Positions 33,390 to 42,300 of a stretch of 64,000 nt of DNA are shown here, one piece after another (position 1 is the stretch's first letter; every line of letters begins with the position of its first letter). The stretch covers positions 5,471,199-5,535,198 of the forward strand of contig CP000875.1 of assembly GCA_000018565.1 (NCBI GenBank). Reading direction: 5' to 3'. Origin of the DNA: Herpetosiphon aurantiacus DSM 785 (lineage in GTDB: Bacteria; Chloroflexota; Chloroflexia; Chloroflexales; Herpetosiphonaceae). Position numbers and translations under genes: made by a program. A model generated the notes under the pieces. The model ran no database searches, had not been told where the DNA came from, and saw nothing but the letters and a program-made list of their open reading frames with translations.

Positions 33390-33911
33390 TTAAGCTTGCC
33401 AAGCAATCCGCAGTCGATTGTGTTCGTCGTAAGAATAATGAGCGAAAAATGGCGGATCATGTGGTTGCATGCTCAGCACTTTGGGCAACAGAATCGCTAA
33501 ATCATCAACGAGATCGCTGGTTGGTAATTGCGCAGCTGAGTGCCATTCTAATGCTCCTTCGACGCTTGACACAATGTTTTGGTTCCTGGCCTCGGCAGTC
33601 CACACCGCCATCACAATCCCAACCTCAGCGCCGCTATCAATATGCACAATGCCAGCCAAACGCGGTTGCGCCACCGTCAAGCCAGTTTCTTCGTGAACTT
33701 CACGCAGGGTTGCACTGAGAAAATCTTCGTTACGCTCGATATGGCCGCCCACGCCATTTAAGCGATTGGGCCAAACTCGTTTGGTTGGCGCACCACGCAA
33801 TAGCAACACTTGGCGTTCGGCTCCACTGCCAAAGGTCACAAAACAGAGCGTGCGTGGAATCGTCTGCCAACGATGCAAATTGTTATTGATGCCTTGATCT
33901 TCGCGACCCAT
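33390..33911 (-). CDS. Nudix hydrolase (MutT-like)
   Basis: A 173-residue Nudix protein with a complete box: GGHIERNEDFLSATL then REVHEETGL (about 55-77), preceded by RVWPNRLNGV, which recalls 8-oxo-dGTP or dinucleotide-cleaving Nudix enzymes. The substrate is not readable. Start: position 33911, 9 nt after the stop of the Ser/Thr kinase-TPR gene, so it belongs to the Nudix-kinase-Nudix unit. No extra domains. The tight linkage of two Nudix genes around a kinase suggests a common signalling or housekeeping nucleotide theme, which is inference. Confidence 0.85.
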   Translation of the reverse strand: MGREDQGINNNLHRWQTIPRTLCFVTFGSGAERQVLLLRGAPTKRVWPNRLNGVGGHIERNEDFLSATLREVHEETGLTVAQPRLAGIVHIDSGAEVGIVMAVWTAEARNQNIVSSVEGALEWHSAAQLPTSDLVDDLAILLPKVLSMQPHDPPFFAHYSYDEHNRLRIAWQA

Positions 33912-33920
33912 ACTGTTTGC

Positions 33921-35585
33921 CTACCTCGGTAATGCCCCAGTGCCACGCACTTTGGCCAAGCCCATCACGGCTTCTGCTAAATTCGCGTCGAGTTTATAGG
34001 CTTTTTCGTAGGCTTGCAAGGCATCGTTGTTTTTCTTGAGATCAAGGAAGGCTTGGCCTTTGCCGCACCACGATTGTGCATCGCGTGGGTTGACCTTCAA
34101 CGCTTGATCGAAATAGTATAAGGCCTGCTTGGCTTGGTTTAATTCGAGCGAGGCATAGCCCATGCTGCGCCAGGTAACCGGATCGTTCGGGTCGAGCTTG
34201 GAAGCGTATTCGTAGGCTTGAAAGGCCTCTTTGGGCAAGGCCAAAGCGCTATAGACCCGACCACGGCCCAGCCAAGCCCGCCGCTCTTTTTTGTCCAAGT
34301 TTAAGGCTGCATCATAATCTTCCAAGGCTTCGCGCAATTGATACAGATATTCGTGCGATTCACCAGCAAGCCAGTGCAAACGAACTTCTTCATCGCGGCT
34401 TGGATTTAAAGTCAAGGCATGTTCATAGCTTTTGAGCGCATCGTTGTAGGCCAACAAGGCCACTTGGCTCATACCCAAATTGAGCCAATAGGTTGCGCGG
34501 CTGCTTTCAAGCTCGGTGGCTTGGCGAAAACATTTAACCGCCGCACTGTATTCGTGCAGCGACATATGCACAATCCCCTTGGCATTCAAATCGGCGGCTT
34601 GGGTTTCAAGGCTAATCGTCACGGTTGGCCGCGCCAATTCTTCGCCAAGGTGATATTTGCGCAGCCATTGCAAATCGTGTTCTAGCTCATCGAACGATTG
34701 ATAGCGATCATTGGCTTTTTTGGCCAAACAGCGCAAAATCACATGATCACAGCCGCGCCGCAAATCAGGCCGTACTTCTGAGGGCGTTGGCGGCGGTACG
34801 TTACAATGCAGATGCGTTAATTCAGCAACGGTTGGGGCTTTGAACGGCAAATCGCCGATCATCATCTCATACAGCATCACGCCCATGGCATAAATATCGC
34901 TAGTTGTGCCCAACGGCGTGCCTGGTGCCCGTTGTTCTGGCGACATGTAGGGCTGCGAACCGCCAAACAAATCGCTGGCGTGGGTCACAATTTTCGATTC
35001 GTTGTGCTGCGAATCGTGGCCCCAACGAACTTTGGTTGAAACACTTGCACCTTGCGCCAAGCCAAAATCGGTGACTTTGGCGATGCCTTCGGGTGTAACC
35101 ATCACATTATCGGGCTTGAGATCGCGGTGAATCAAATTACAGCGATCGTAGGCATATTGCATGCCCCAACAAATTTGGATGGCAAAATCGACAATGTGCT
35201 TGAAACGCAAGCGACCACGGCGCATCATCTCGCGCAGCGAAACCCCTGGCACAAACTCCATGACGATATGCGGACGGCCAGCGATGGTCACAATTCTGGT
35301 TGCTTCGACAATATTTGGGTGCGAACCAAGCCGCATCCAAACTTCGGCCTCACGGGTAAAATTAGCAATTGCGCTATCGACCCATGTAAATTTGGCTTGA
35401 AACGTTTTCATCGCCACGGTTTGCTCCGAGCGCAAATCGCGGGCGATGTAGACTAAGCCCATAAATCCTTTGCGCACATTGCGCACCAAATAGCGTTGGT
35501 CGATAATATCGCCAACTTTAAACTCAACGCCCTTTAAATTATCGGCATCATCAGAGCGCGAGAGGAGCTTATCGAGAATGGCCAC
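33921..35585 (-). CDS. Ser/Thr protein kinase with C-terminal TPR repeats
   Basis: A 554-residue cytoplasmic Hanks-type kinase. The kinase domain spans about 28-310: degenerate Gly loop VRKGFMGLVYIA, Lys in VAMKTF, catalytic loop HRDLKPDNVMV, DFGLAQG and MSPEQ in the activation segment. Residues about 335-545 form five or six TPRs (for example YWLNLGMSQVALLAYNDALK, AWLGRGRVYSALALPKEAFQ). No membrane segment, so it is a soluble scaffold-kinase. Start: GTG 35585 with GAGGTGA upstream; no ATG fits. It lies 8 nt after one Nudix gene and 9 nt before another. The first glycine of GxGxxG is replaced by Lys; activity is still plausible because the catalytic residues are present. Confidence 0.9.
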   Translation of the reverse strand: MAILDKLLSRSDDADNLKGVEFKVGDIIDQRYLVRNVRKGFMGLVYIARDLRSEQTVAMKTFQAKFTWVDSAIANFTREAEVWMRLGSHPNIVEATRIVTIAGRPHIVMEFVPGVSLREMMRRGRLRFKHIVDFAIQICWGMQYAYDRCNLIHRDLKPDNVMVTPEGIAKVTDFGLAQGASVSTKVRWGHDSQHNESKIVTHASDLFGGSQPYMSPEQRAPGTPLGTTSDIYAMGVMLYEMMIGDLPFKAPTVAELTHLHCNVPPPTPSEVRPDLRRGCDHVILRCLAKKANDRYQSFDELEHDLQWLRKYHLGEELARPTVTISLETQAADLNAKGIVHMSLHEYSAAVKCFRQATELESSRATYWLNLGMSQVALLAYNDALKSYEHALTLNPSRDEEVRLHWLAGESHEYLYQLREALEDYDAALNLDKKERRAWLGRGRVYSALALPKEAFQAYEYASKLDPNDPVTWRSMGYASLELNQAKQALYYFDQALKVNPRDAQSWCGKGQAFLDLKKNNDALQAYEKAYKLDANLAEAVMGLAKVRGTGALPR

Positions 35586-35593
35586 TGCTCACC

Positions 35594-36055
35594 TCATTGA
35601 TTGTGATTGGATTGATGGTCGCCGACTGAGGGTGAACGTTGATCACGGAGAATCGCTGCTGGCTGATTGCTCAAAGCATCAAGCACGCGCTCGCGATGTT
35701 TTGGCAGAAAATGCTCGGTTGGTAGCTGTTCGGGCGCAAACCACTGATGTTCCGATGATTCCTCAGTTATTTGCAACTCGCCGCCAAGCACATGACATTC
35801 GAAGGTTAACACCACCTCATGCTTTTGGGGCTTGGAATAGACCCCAACCAGCCGAGTTACCGCAACTTCTAGGCCTGTTTCTTCGCGCACCTCACGAATA
35901 ATGCCTTCGCTGACACTTTCGTGGGCTTCAACACCACCACCTGGCAAATTCCACCAGCCGCTCTCAGCCCGTCGTGAAAGCAACACTGCGCCATTGGAAC
36001 TAAAAATAATGGCAAATGCCGCAACCCGATGGCTCGGTGGATGGATCTTGGTCAT
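35594..36055 (-). CDS. Nudix hydrolase
   Basis: A 153-residue Nudix protein with the box GGGVEAHESVSEGII then REVREETGL (about 39-61) and WWNLPGG just before it, typical of ADP-ribose or nucleoside-diphosphate-linked substrates. Start: ATG 36055 with AGGAGC 7 nt upstream; the frame extends to 36133 without support. It begins the unit Nudix - kinase-TPR - Nudix (gaps of 8 and 9 nt). The C-terminal tail (RSPSVGDHQSNHNQ) is polar and probably flexible. The substrate is unknown. Confidence 0.87.
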   Translation of the reverse strand: MTKIHPPSHRVAAFAIIFSSNGAVLLSRRAESGWWNLPGGGVEAHESVSEGIIREVREETGLEVAVTRLVGVYSKPQKHEVVLTFECHVLGGELQITEESSEHQWFAPEQLPTEHFLPKHRERVLDALSNQPAAILRDQRSPSVGDHQSNHNQ

Positions 36056-36174
36056 CGTTGACGCTCCTAAAAACGAATAATGAATAATAGTCGTCGCAGA
36101 CCAAAGCAATATAAAACCCAATGTCATAAACATTGGCTTAACACTATCATAACGTGGTGATCAAGAGGGGCAAT

Positions 36175-37380
36175 TTAGGCCTTTGGTTGTTGATCCAAAC
36201 TTTTGGCCAATAACATGCCTTGTAGTAGGATGGTTGCATCGGCTGCACGGCGTTGGCGGCTCAATGCTTGAATCGATTCTAACAAGGCGGCGTTAGTATC
36301 ATTTTGTGCTTGTACTATCGGCACAATAAAATCACGGGTGGCCAAGCGTAGCAGGCCATTGCGAATCGCCCCTAACCAACGTTGCCGTGCTGGAATCGGC
36401 GCTGGTTCGACCTTCACTTTAGCACGAAGTTGGCGTTCAATCCATTGTAATTCGGTCTCGCCACCATCAGCGGTCTCATCGGGAAAAATATCCAGTTCGC
36501 TGATGACGGGCTGGGATTCATGGTTTAAAAAGGCCGATTGATAGGCCAAGTAGGCGATTTTCAGCGCTTGAATCTCGTCATCGCTGGCACAAGCCCGAAT
36601 ATGGCCCATCTCGGCAGGCAGCCATGTACGCATCAGCCAGGTATTGTTGAAGTATTTAAAAAGGTAGCGTAGCCGATTAAAATGGTACAGTTGCAAATAA
36701 ACGGCGCTGCGATGGCCCACACTGGAGCCTTCGATATGGGTTGCGACTGCGCGGGGCGTGTATAGCACATCAAGGCTAGCACGCCGTAGGCGAGTACAAA
36801 AATCAACTTCTTCGTAATAGGCCGGGTAAAATTGCTCATCAAGGCCATCGAGCACATCCCAAGTGCTCCGCCGACAAGCAAAGGCCGCCCCAGTTACATA
36901 ATCGACAGTTTCAAGTGCGTTGTATTGGCCATGATCATGCTCGCCAACCCCACGATGATGGCCTAAACCCCATGGCAAGCGCAAAACTCCGCCTGCATGT
37001 TGAATGGTCGTGCCATCGCGATATAACAATTTGCCGCCAACCGCACCAACGCTCGGCCAACGCTCCAACGGCGCAATAAGCTGCTCAAGCCAATCGGGCT
37101 GTACAATCAAATCGGGGTTAGCCAGCACAATATATTCAGCCGAGGTTAATCGAGCGCCTTGATTGCAACCACCTGCAAAGCCCAAATTGGCTCCGGTTTG
37201 CACAAAGCGCACTTGAGGAAATTGATTTTTGACGATCTTGGCCGTTGCATCACGCGAGGCATTGTCAACTACCACCAATTCGCTGGGCGCAGGATCAAGC
37301 GCCAGCAACGAGCTGAGGCAATCGCCAATATAGCGGGCGTGGTTGTAGGTTACAACAATAATTGCAGCATCAATCGTCAC
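36175..37380 (-). CDS. Glycosyltransferase family 2 (rhamnosyltransferase-like)
   Basis: A 401-residue GT-A enzyme for surface or capsular sugars. The N-terminal domain (about 1-240) shows IIVVTYNHARYIGDCLSSLL, VVVDNASRDAT, GANLGFAGGCNQGA, the metal-binding region LANPDLIVQPDWLEQL and FYPAYYEEVDFCTRL, close to dTDP-rhamnosyltransferases. The C-terminal part (about 250-401) is helical with several basic stretches. Start: GTG 37380 with GAGG 7 nt upstream, 10 nt after the mevalonate kinase stop, so the two are probably co-transcribed; both contribute to isoprenoid and envelope chemistry. The acceptor is unknown. No membrane helix is evident. Confidence 0.86.
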   Translation of the reverse strand: MTIDAAIIVVTYNHARYIGDCLSSLLALDPAPSELVVVDNASRDATAKIVKNQFPQVRFVQTGANLGFAGGCNQGARLTSAEYIVLANPDLIVQPDWLEQLIAPLERWPSVGAVGGKLLYRDGTTIQHAGGVLRLPWGLGHHRGVGEHDHGQYNALETVDYVTGAAFACRRSTWDVLDGLDEQFYPAYYEEVDFCTRLRRASLDVLYTPRAVATHIEGSSVGHRSAVYLQLYHFNRLRYLFKYFNNTWLMRTWLPAEMGHIRACASDDEIQALKIAYLAYQSAFLNHESQPVISELDIFPDETADGGETELQWIERQLRAKVKVEPAPIPARQRWLGAIRNGLLRLATRDFIVPIVQAQNDTNAALLESIQALSRQRRAADATILLQGMLLAKSLDQQPKA

Positions 37381-37390
37381 AGAAGCAACC

Positions 37391-38332
37391 TCATCGCTTT
37401 GAATCCGTTGGTAGCAAGCTGGTTTGCCAGGTTTGCACAGCGCCAGCCGCTCGCAGTTGTTGTTGAATATAACTGGCGCGTTCAGCCGGAACGAGTGCTA
37501 GCATAATTCCCCCCCAGCCAGCCCCCGACATTTTGGCTCCCCACGCCCCAGCCGCTAAAGCTGTTTGCACCAAATAATCAAGTTTTTCGGCTGAAACGCC
37601 CAGGGTTTGCAATAATTGATGATTTTGGCTCAGCAATTGGCCAAATAGTTCGGCATCATTGCCAGCCAATGCCGTTTGAATCTGGCGTACTAAATTGCCA
37701 ACCGCCACAAATTGGCGATTATAAAGCTCCGGATCGGCCAACCAGCGCTGGCGTAAATCGCCGACGACGGCTTTGGTTTCGCTGGCGATGCCGCTATCAG
37801 CCACCACAAAATGCCATTGATTACCAACTGCTAACGGCGCAATCAGTGGTTCACCTTGGGTTTGGCGTTGAAACAAAATTGGTTGTTCGTAGGCTACAAC
37901 GGTGTTATCAATGCCTGAGGGAGTGCCATGAAAAGCTTTTTCGCTCTGATAAACCAGATCGGAAATAACTTGGGCCGAAAGTTGTTGGCCTGCCTGTTCA
38001 GCTAAGGCACGGACTAAAGCTGCGCCAACCGCTGCCCCGCTGCCCATCCCGCTAGCAATTGGAATACTAGAACTAATGGTCAAGCGCAAATCTGGTTCTG
38101 GCAATTGTAAATAATCTAAGGTGCGCTGGGCCAAATCGCTCAACGGTGCAGTGGCCCGCAAACGCCAAACCAAGCCTAAATCTGGCGCATGCACGGTCAT
38201 GCCCGCGCCGCGTGGGGCTGGTTCGACGGCGACGCTTGCACGTAAGGCGGCAATCGGCATCGCCAAGGCTGGTTGGCCGTAGACCACGGCATGTTCGCCA
38301 GCTAAAATAAGTTTTCCAGGCGCACTATTCAT
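37391..38332 (-). CDS. mvk: Mevalonate kinase
   Basis: Phosphorylates mevalonate in the mevalonate route to isopentenyl diphosphate, which some Chloroflexota use. The 313-residue GHMP kinase has SAPGKLILAGEHAVVYGQPA at the N-terminus, the ATP loop PIASGMGSGAAVGAALVRAL (about 95), HGTPSGIDNTVVAY and the C-terminal AGAWGAKMSGAGWGGIM. These four blocks together define mevalonate kinase rather than phosphomevalonate kinase. The start is ATG 38332; no clear ribosome site, so a leaderless or weak start is possible. The glycosyltransferase follows 10 nt downstream. Other mevalonate genes are not in the window. Confidence 0.93.
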   Translation of the reverse strand: MNSAPGKLILAGEHAVVYGQPALAMPIAALRASVAVEPAPRGAGMTVHAPDLGLVWRLRATAPLSDLAQRTLDYLQLPEPDLRLTISSSIPIASGMGSGAAVGAALVRALAEQAGQQLSAQVISDLVYQSEKAFHGTPSGIDNTVVAYEQPILFQRQTQGEPLIAPLAVGNQWHFVVADSGIASETKAVVGDLRQRWLADPELYNRQFVAVGNLVRQIQTALAGNDAELFGQLLSQNHQLLQTLGVSAEKLDYLVQTALAAGAWGAKMSGAGWGGIMLALVPAERASYIQQQLRAAGAVQTWQTSLLPTDSKR

Positions 38333-38428
38333 TGCACGTATTATAGATCGAATATCTTAATATGCTGTGTGACTTATGGTTTGCAAACGAATGATACAAT
38401 TTGCGCTATTCGATTGATTGCCAGCAAT

Positions 38429-38488
38429 CACCACCCTTCCGTCCCGCCTCAAGGCAGGGGTTGCAGGGGGTTTTCATCCCCCTGCAAC
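38429..38488. repeat. Family-B repeat, short copy
   Basis: ATCACCACCCTTCCGTCCCG followed by GTTGCAGGGGG-TTTTCAT-CCCCCTGCAAC, a perfect 11-bp stem (38460-38488). It shares its first 25 bp and hairpin loop with the copies at 22809 and 24048 but lacks the tail. The remaining gap 38333-38596 shows no gene. Confidence 0.8.
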
Positions 38489-38596
38489 CCCCTAAAGTAC
38501 AATTTGAGAAGGGCACAAACCTAACGATGAAACTAGCATCACTTGATTTGCAGTGAAGCGTCTTTATAAATGAATGGTTGAGGTGAGGGCAGTCAT

Positions 38597-38755
38597 TTAA
38601 TCCCAGAGCAAATAACGCCCAGTTTGATAGATCATGCCCACTGCGGTCAACACGACTGCTGCATACCACGGAATATCGAGCAACATCATACCAACCACCA
38701 ACACCACGAACAAAATCGAATAGCCAATAATCCAATTCCGCATCCGCTTGGACAT
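38597..38755 (-). CDS. Small two-helix membrane protein
   Basis: A 52-residue protein (MSKRMRNWIIGYSILFVVLV, then LDIPWYAAVVLTAVGMIY, ending RYLLWD) with a basic start and two hydrophobic segments. Start: ATG 38755 with AGGAG 8 nt upstream; ATG 38761 would be only 2 nt from it. No family recognised. The size and clean ribosome site support a real gene; a competing frame on the same strand (38406-38774) is less likely. Function unknown. Confidence 0.6.
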   Translation of the reverse strand: MSKRMRNWIIGYSILFVVLVVGMMLLDIPWYAAVVLTAVGMIYQTGRYLLWD

Positions 38756-38849
38756 AACCATAACTCCTACACACACCAATGCTTGCTTTAACTCAATGCT
38801 GTGCAATCAACAGATCCCCGTTTGTGGGCACGAATGTGGCGCATAGTAC

Positions 38850-39308
38850 TCACAACTGGCGCAGAAAGCAAACGCGGGCTTGCTCAGGCCCAGCATGATT
38901 AAGCACAACTGGCACACCCTCGGCCTCGCCATCGCCCAACTCTAGCGCAAAACCCATCCGTCGATGAAACGCGATTGAGCGTTGATTGACAGGTGCAGTG
39001 ATTGCGCGAACTGTACGACATTGTTGGCTAATGGCCAGTGTAAAGAATTTTTCATACAGTTGTTGGGCTAAACCTGTGCGGCGTAGTTCGGGCGCAACCC
39101 CAACCATATGGATATAAGCCTCAGCCTTGGTTTGATCGATGAGGCCAATCAAAAATCCAACGAGTTTGCCATCCTGCTCAATCACAAAACTGCTAGCACT
39201 AAAATAATGGCACATCCAACGCTGTAACAGGCTGCTCAGCGGGCGCTCCCACCAGTCGTCAATCACCGCTTGAATTGACAAGAAGTCGGCTTCGCTCATA
39301 GCACGCAT
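38850..39308 (-). CDS. GNAT family N-acetyltransferase
   Basis: A 152-residue GNAT protein. Motif A is IHMVGVAPELRRTGLAQQLY (about residues 66-85; R-x-x-G-x-A form), followed by the beta5-alpha4 stretch VRAITAPVNQRSIAFHRRMG and a C-terminal FALELGDGE as in small-molecule or peptide acetyltransferases. Start: ATG 39308 with AAAGGAAT 6 nt upstream. It lies downstream of the RND exporter gene, but a strong terminator between them (39332-39362) separates the transcripts. The substrate is unknown. Confidence 0.84.
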   Translation of the reverse strand: MRAMSEADFLSIQAVIDDWWERPLSSLLQRWMCHYFSASSFVIEQDGKLVGFLIGLIDQTKAEAYIHMVGVAPELRRTGLAQQLYEKFFTLAISQQCRTVRAITAPVNQRSIAFHRRMGFALELGDGEAEGVPVVLNHAGPEQARVCFLRQL

Positions 39309-39331
39309 GCTTATTCCTTTCGCTACAAAAA

Positions 39332-39362
39332 AACGCAGGCTACCGTGATGGTAACCTGCGTT
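39332..39362 (-). terminator. Terminator of the RND exporter gene
   Basis: On the minus strand AACGCAGGTTACC / GGTAGCCTGCGTT pairs over 13 bp (one G-U wobble) with a 5-nt loop, then seven T residues (complement of A at 39325-39331). It begins 23 nt after the stop codon. Confidence 0.9.
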
Positions 39363-39384
39363 GCAACCTGAAACAAGCTAGCGA

Positions 39385-42300
39385 TTAAGCTACGTCCGCT
39401 TCGGGCTTGCCATGCTTATCGGCGAAGCCAAAACGAGTTTTGACGCTTTCGATCAAACTATAGACGACTGGCACGACCAACAAGGTCAAGAAGGTTGAGG
39501 TAAACAAGCCCCCAATCACTGCAATCCCAAGGTCTGCGCCAATGAAGCCGCCTTCTTTGAGACCCAAGGCCAATGGTAACAAGGCAACCATCGTGGCGAT
39601 GGCGGTCATCAAAATTGGCCGGAGCCGCACGCGAGCCGCTTGGACCAATGATTCGTAGACCGGCTTGCCGTCTTCACGATATTGTTCAACCAACTCGATC
39701 AACACGATTGCATTGGTCACCACAATCCCGATCAAGAGCAAGACCCCGATCATCGTGGTGATACCAAGTGGCTTGCCAGTGATGAACAACGAAGTCAAGA
39801 CCCCGATAATTGCCAATGGCAACGAGAAGAGGATGATCAACGGATTCATCAACGAGCCAAACGAGAGCACCATCACCAAATACACCAAGATAACTGCCAC
39901 GCCCAAGGCGAGGAACATATCATTAAAGGTGTCGGTTTGTGATTGAGCTTGTGCCCCAGCTTGGATGATCACGCCTTCGGGCAAGCCAATGTTATCGCGA
40001 ATTTCGGCCTCAACTGCAGCTTGGGTCGAGAAGGTATCATCGCTGGTAAATTGGCCAGAGATTGAAGTGGCGCGGTCGCCGTTAATCCGCACGATGCTGC
40101 TAGCGCCTGGTACTTCGCTAATCGTCGCAACCTCGGAAAGTGGCACAGGATTGATCGTACCAACTTCTAAGGCTTTGAGCTTTTCAGCATCCAATGCCGC
40201 AGGATCAACCTGAACATAAATATCCAAAGGCTTGTCAGTGCCATCCAATTGGACAGTACCAGCATTTTCGCCAGTTAACAACGCGCGAATTTGTAAAGCA
40301 ATTTGAGCTGTGCTCGTACCGCTACCGATCGCTTTCTTAGGATCAACTGCAACTTCAAGTTCAGGCTTAACTTCGGCCAAACCACTCTTGACATTGGCAA
40401 TATCGAAGCGATCGCTGGCATTATTGCCGCCAATGGCTGCCATAATTTTGTCGTTGGCTTCGCGGAGTTTATTGATATCCGAGCTAACCAAGGTGATGTC
40501 AAGCCCTGCATTGCCTGGACCGCCACCTTGCGAAATAACCTCGGCAGCCACTGAATCTAAGCCTGCAACGCCTTTGATTTGGGCCTCAAGCTCTTTGGCA
40601 AAGGCAGTTGGGTCGGTCACATTGTCGTTGTTGATCGTCAAACTAAAGCGAGCACTGTTTGGTGCACTGGCTCCGCCCGATTGATCCCGGTTGCGGTTAG
40701 CACCACCAGCACTACCAATCACCGTTTGAATATCACGAACCTTGCCTGCATCGCGTTGCGGCAACAACAATTTTTCAATTTCGTCGGCTTTGGCAACTGT
40801 GCTATCAAGGTCGGTTCCGGCTGGCGTAAAGACCTGAATTGAAATCAACTTTTCGCTGCTATCGGGCAAGAAGGTAAATTTCAAGAAGTTGACGAAACCA
40901 AAGCTACCCAGCAAGAGTGCAAACGCAATCACCAAAGTCCAAGCGCGGTTGCGCAAAGCCCACAACAAGGCTGGGGTGTAGGCGCGTTGCATCCAAGTGT
41001 TTTCTGGCTCTTCTTTGGTTTGGCGAATAAACAGGAACGCCAAGAGCGGTACAATCGTAATTGCCACAATCAACGAAGCCAACAACGCATAAGTTACGGT
41101 CAAGGCGAAGGGCAAGAAGAACTTCGAGACGATCCCGCCGACCAAGCCCAAAGGCAAGAACACACACACGGTGGTCAAGGTCGATGAGGTAATTGCGCCA
41201 GCAACTTCTTTAGTACCTTCGATCACGGCTTCGCGGCGATTTGCACCTTTATTCAGGTAGCGATAGATGTTTTCCAACACCACAATCGAGTCATCGACCA
41301 CCCGCCCGACCGCCACGGTCAGACCGCCCAAGGTCATTACGTTGAGCGAGAAACCTTGCAAACGCATTAGAATCAAGGCCACCATAATTGAAAGTGGAAT
41401 TGAAACGGCGGTTACCAAGGTGGTGCGCAACGAACGCAAGAACAAGAAGATCACGACGATGGCTACGACTGCGCCGATTGCGCCTTCGGTCAACACGGCA
41501 CTTACCGCTTGGTTGATAGGCGTGGCTTGTTCGCTCACGATCTGAATCTTCAAATCGCCATTGTTGAATTTGGCAAATTCGGCTTCGACGGCTTCAACGA
41601 TTTCGACCGTGTTACCAGTCGTATCTTTGGAAATTTCCAAGCCTAAGCTGGCTTGACCGTTGGTACGAGTAACCGTGCTACCGCCAACTGCGCCAACTTC
41701 AACCGTTCCAACATCCTTCAAACGAATCAACAAGGCTTCAGGAACACCAGTGCTGCCAGCAGCATCGGGGTTATTAAGCTTTTGAGCGATGGCTGCTTGA
41801 CTTTCATCTGAAAGTAAGGCAATCAATTCAGGGGTAAAGGCACTTAAGAATTGAGCTGGAATTTGATCGATCAATTCAGGCGTAATTTGCTCAGGCGAGG
41901 TAATGCCAAAATTGGCAAACTCTGGTGGCAAAGCACTTGCCCCATTGCTTGGGGTTGGTGGAGCGGCAGGAGCCGCTGCCAAAGCTTCGGATAAGGCGGT
42001 TTGGCTAGCTTCAGGTAAGGCCAAAGCCAAGTTTATTGGAAACTGTGCCAAGCCTGCTGCTGGAAATTGGCTAATCACCGCTGGCGTAATTTGGTCTGGG
42101 GCACTAATACCAAAGGCCACTAATTCGGCTGGAACTTCAGCTTCGGGATAGCGTTGAGCCAAAGCGGCTTGGCTTTCATCGCTCAAGGCCAAGGCTAACG
42201 GTAGCGTAATTTGGCTCAGACCAGCGTCAGGAAATTGAGCAATCACCGCAGGTGTGATTTGATCAGGCGACGTAATGCCAAAGCCTTGCAATGCTGCTGG

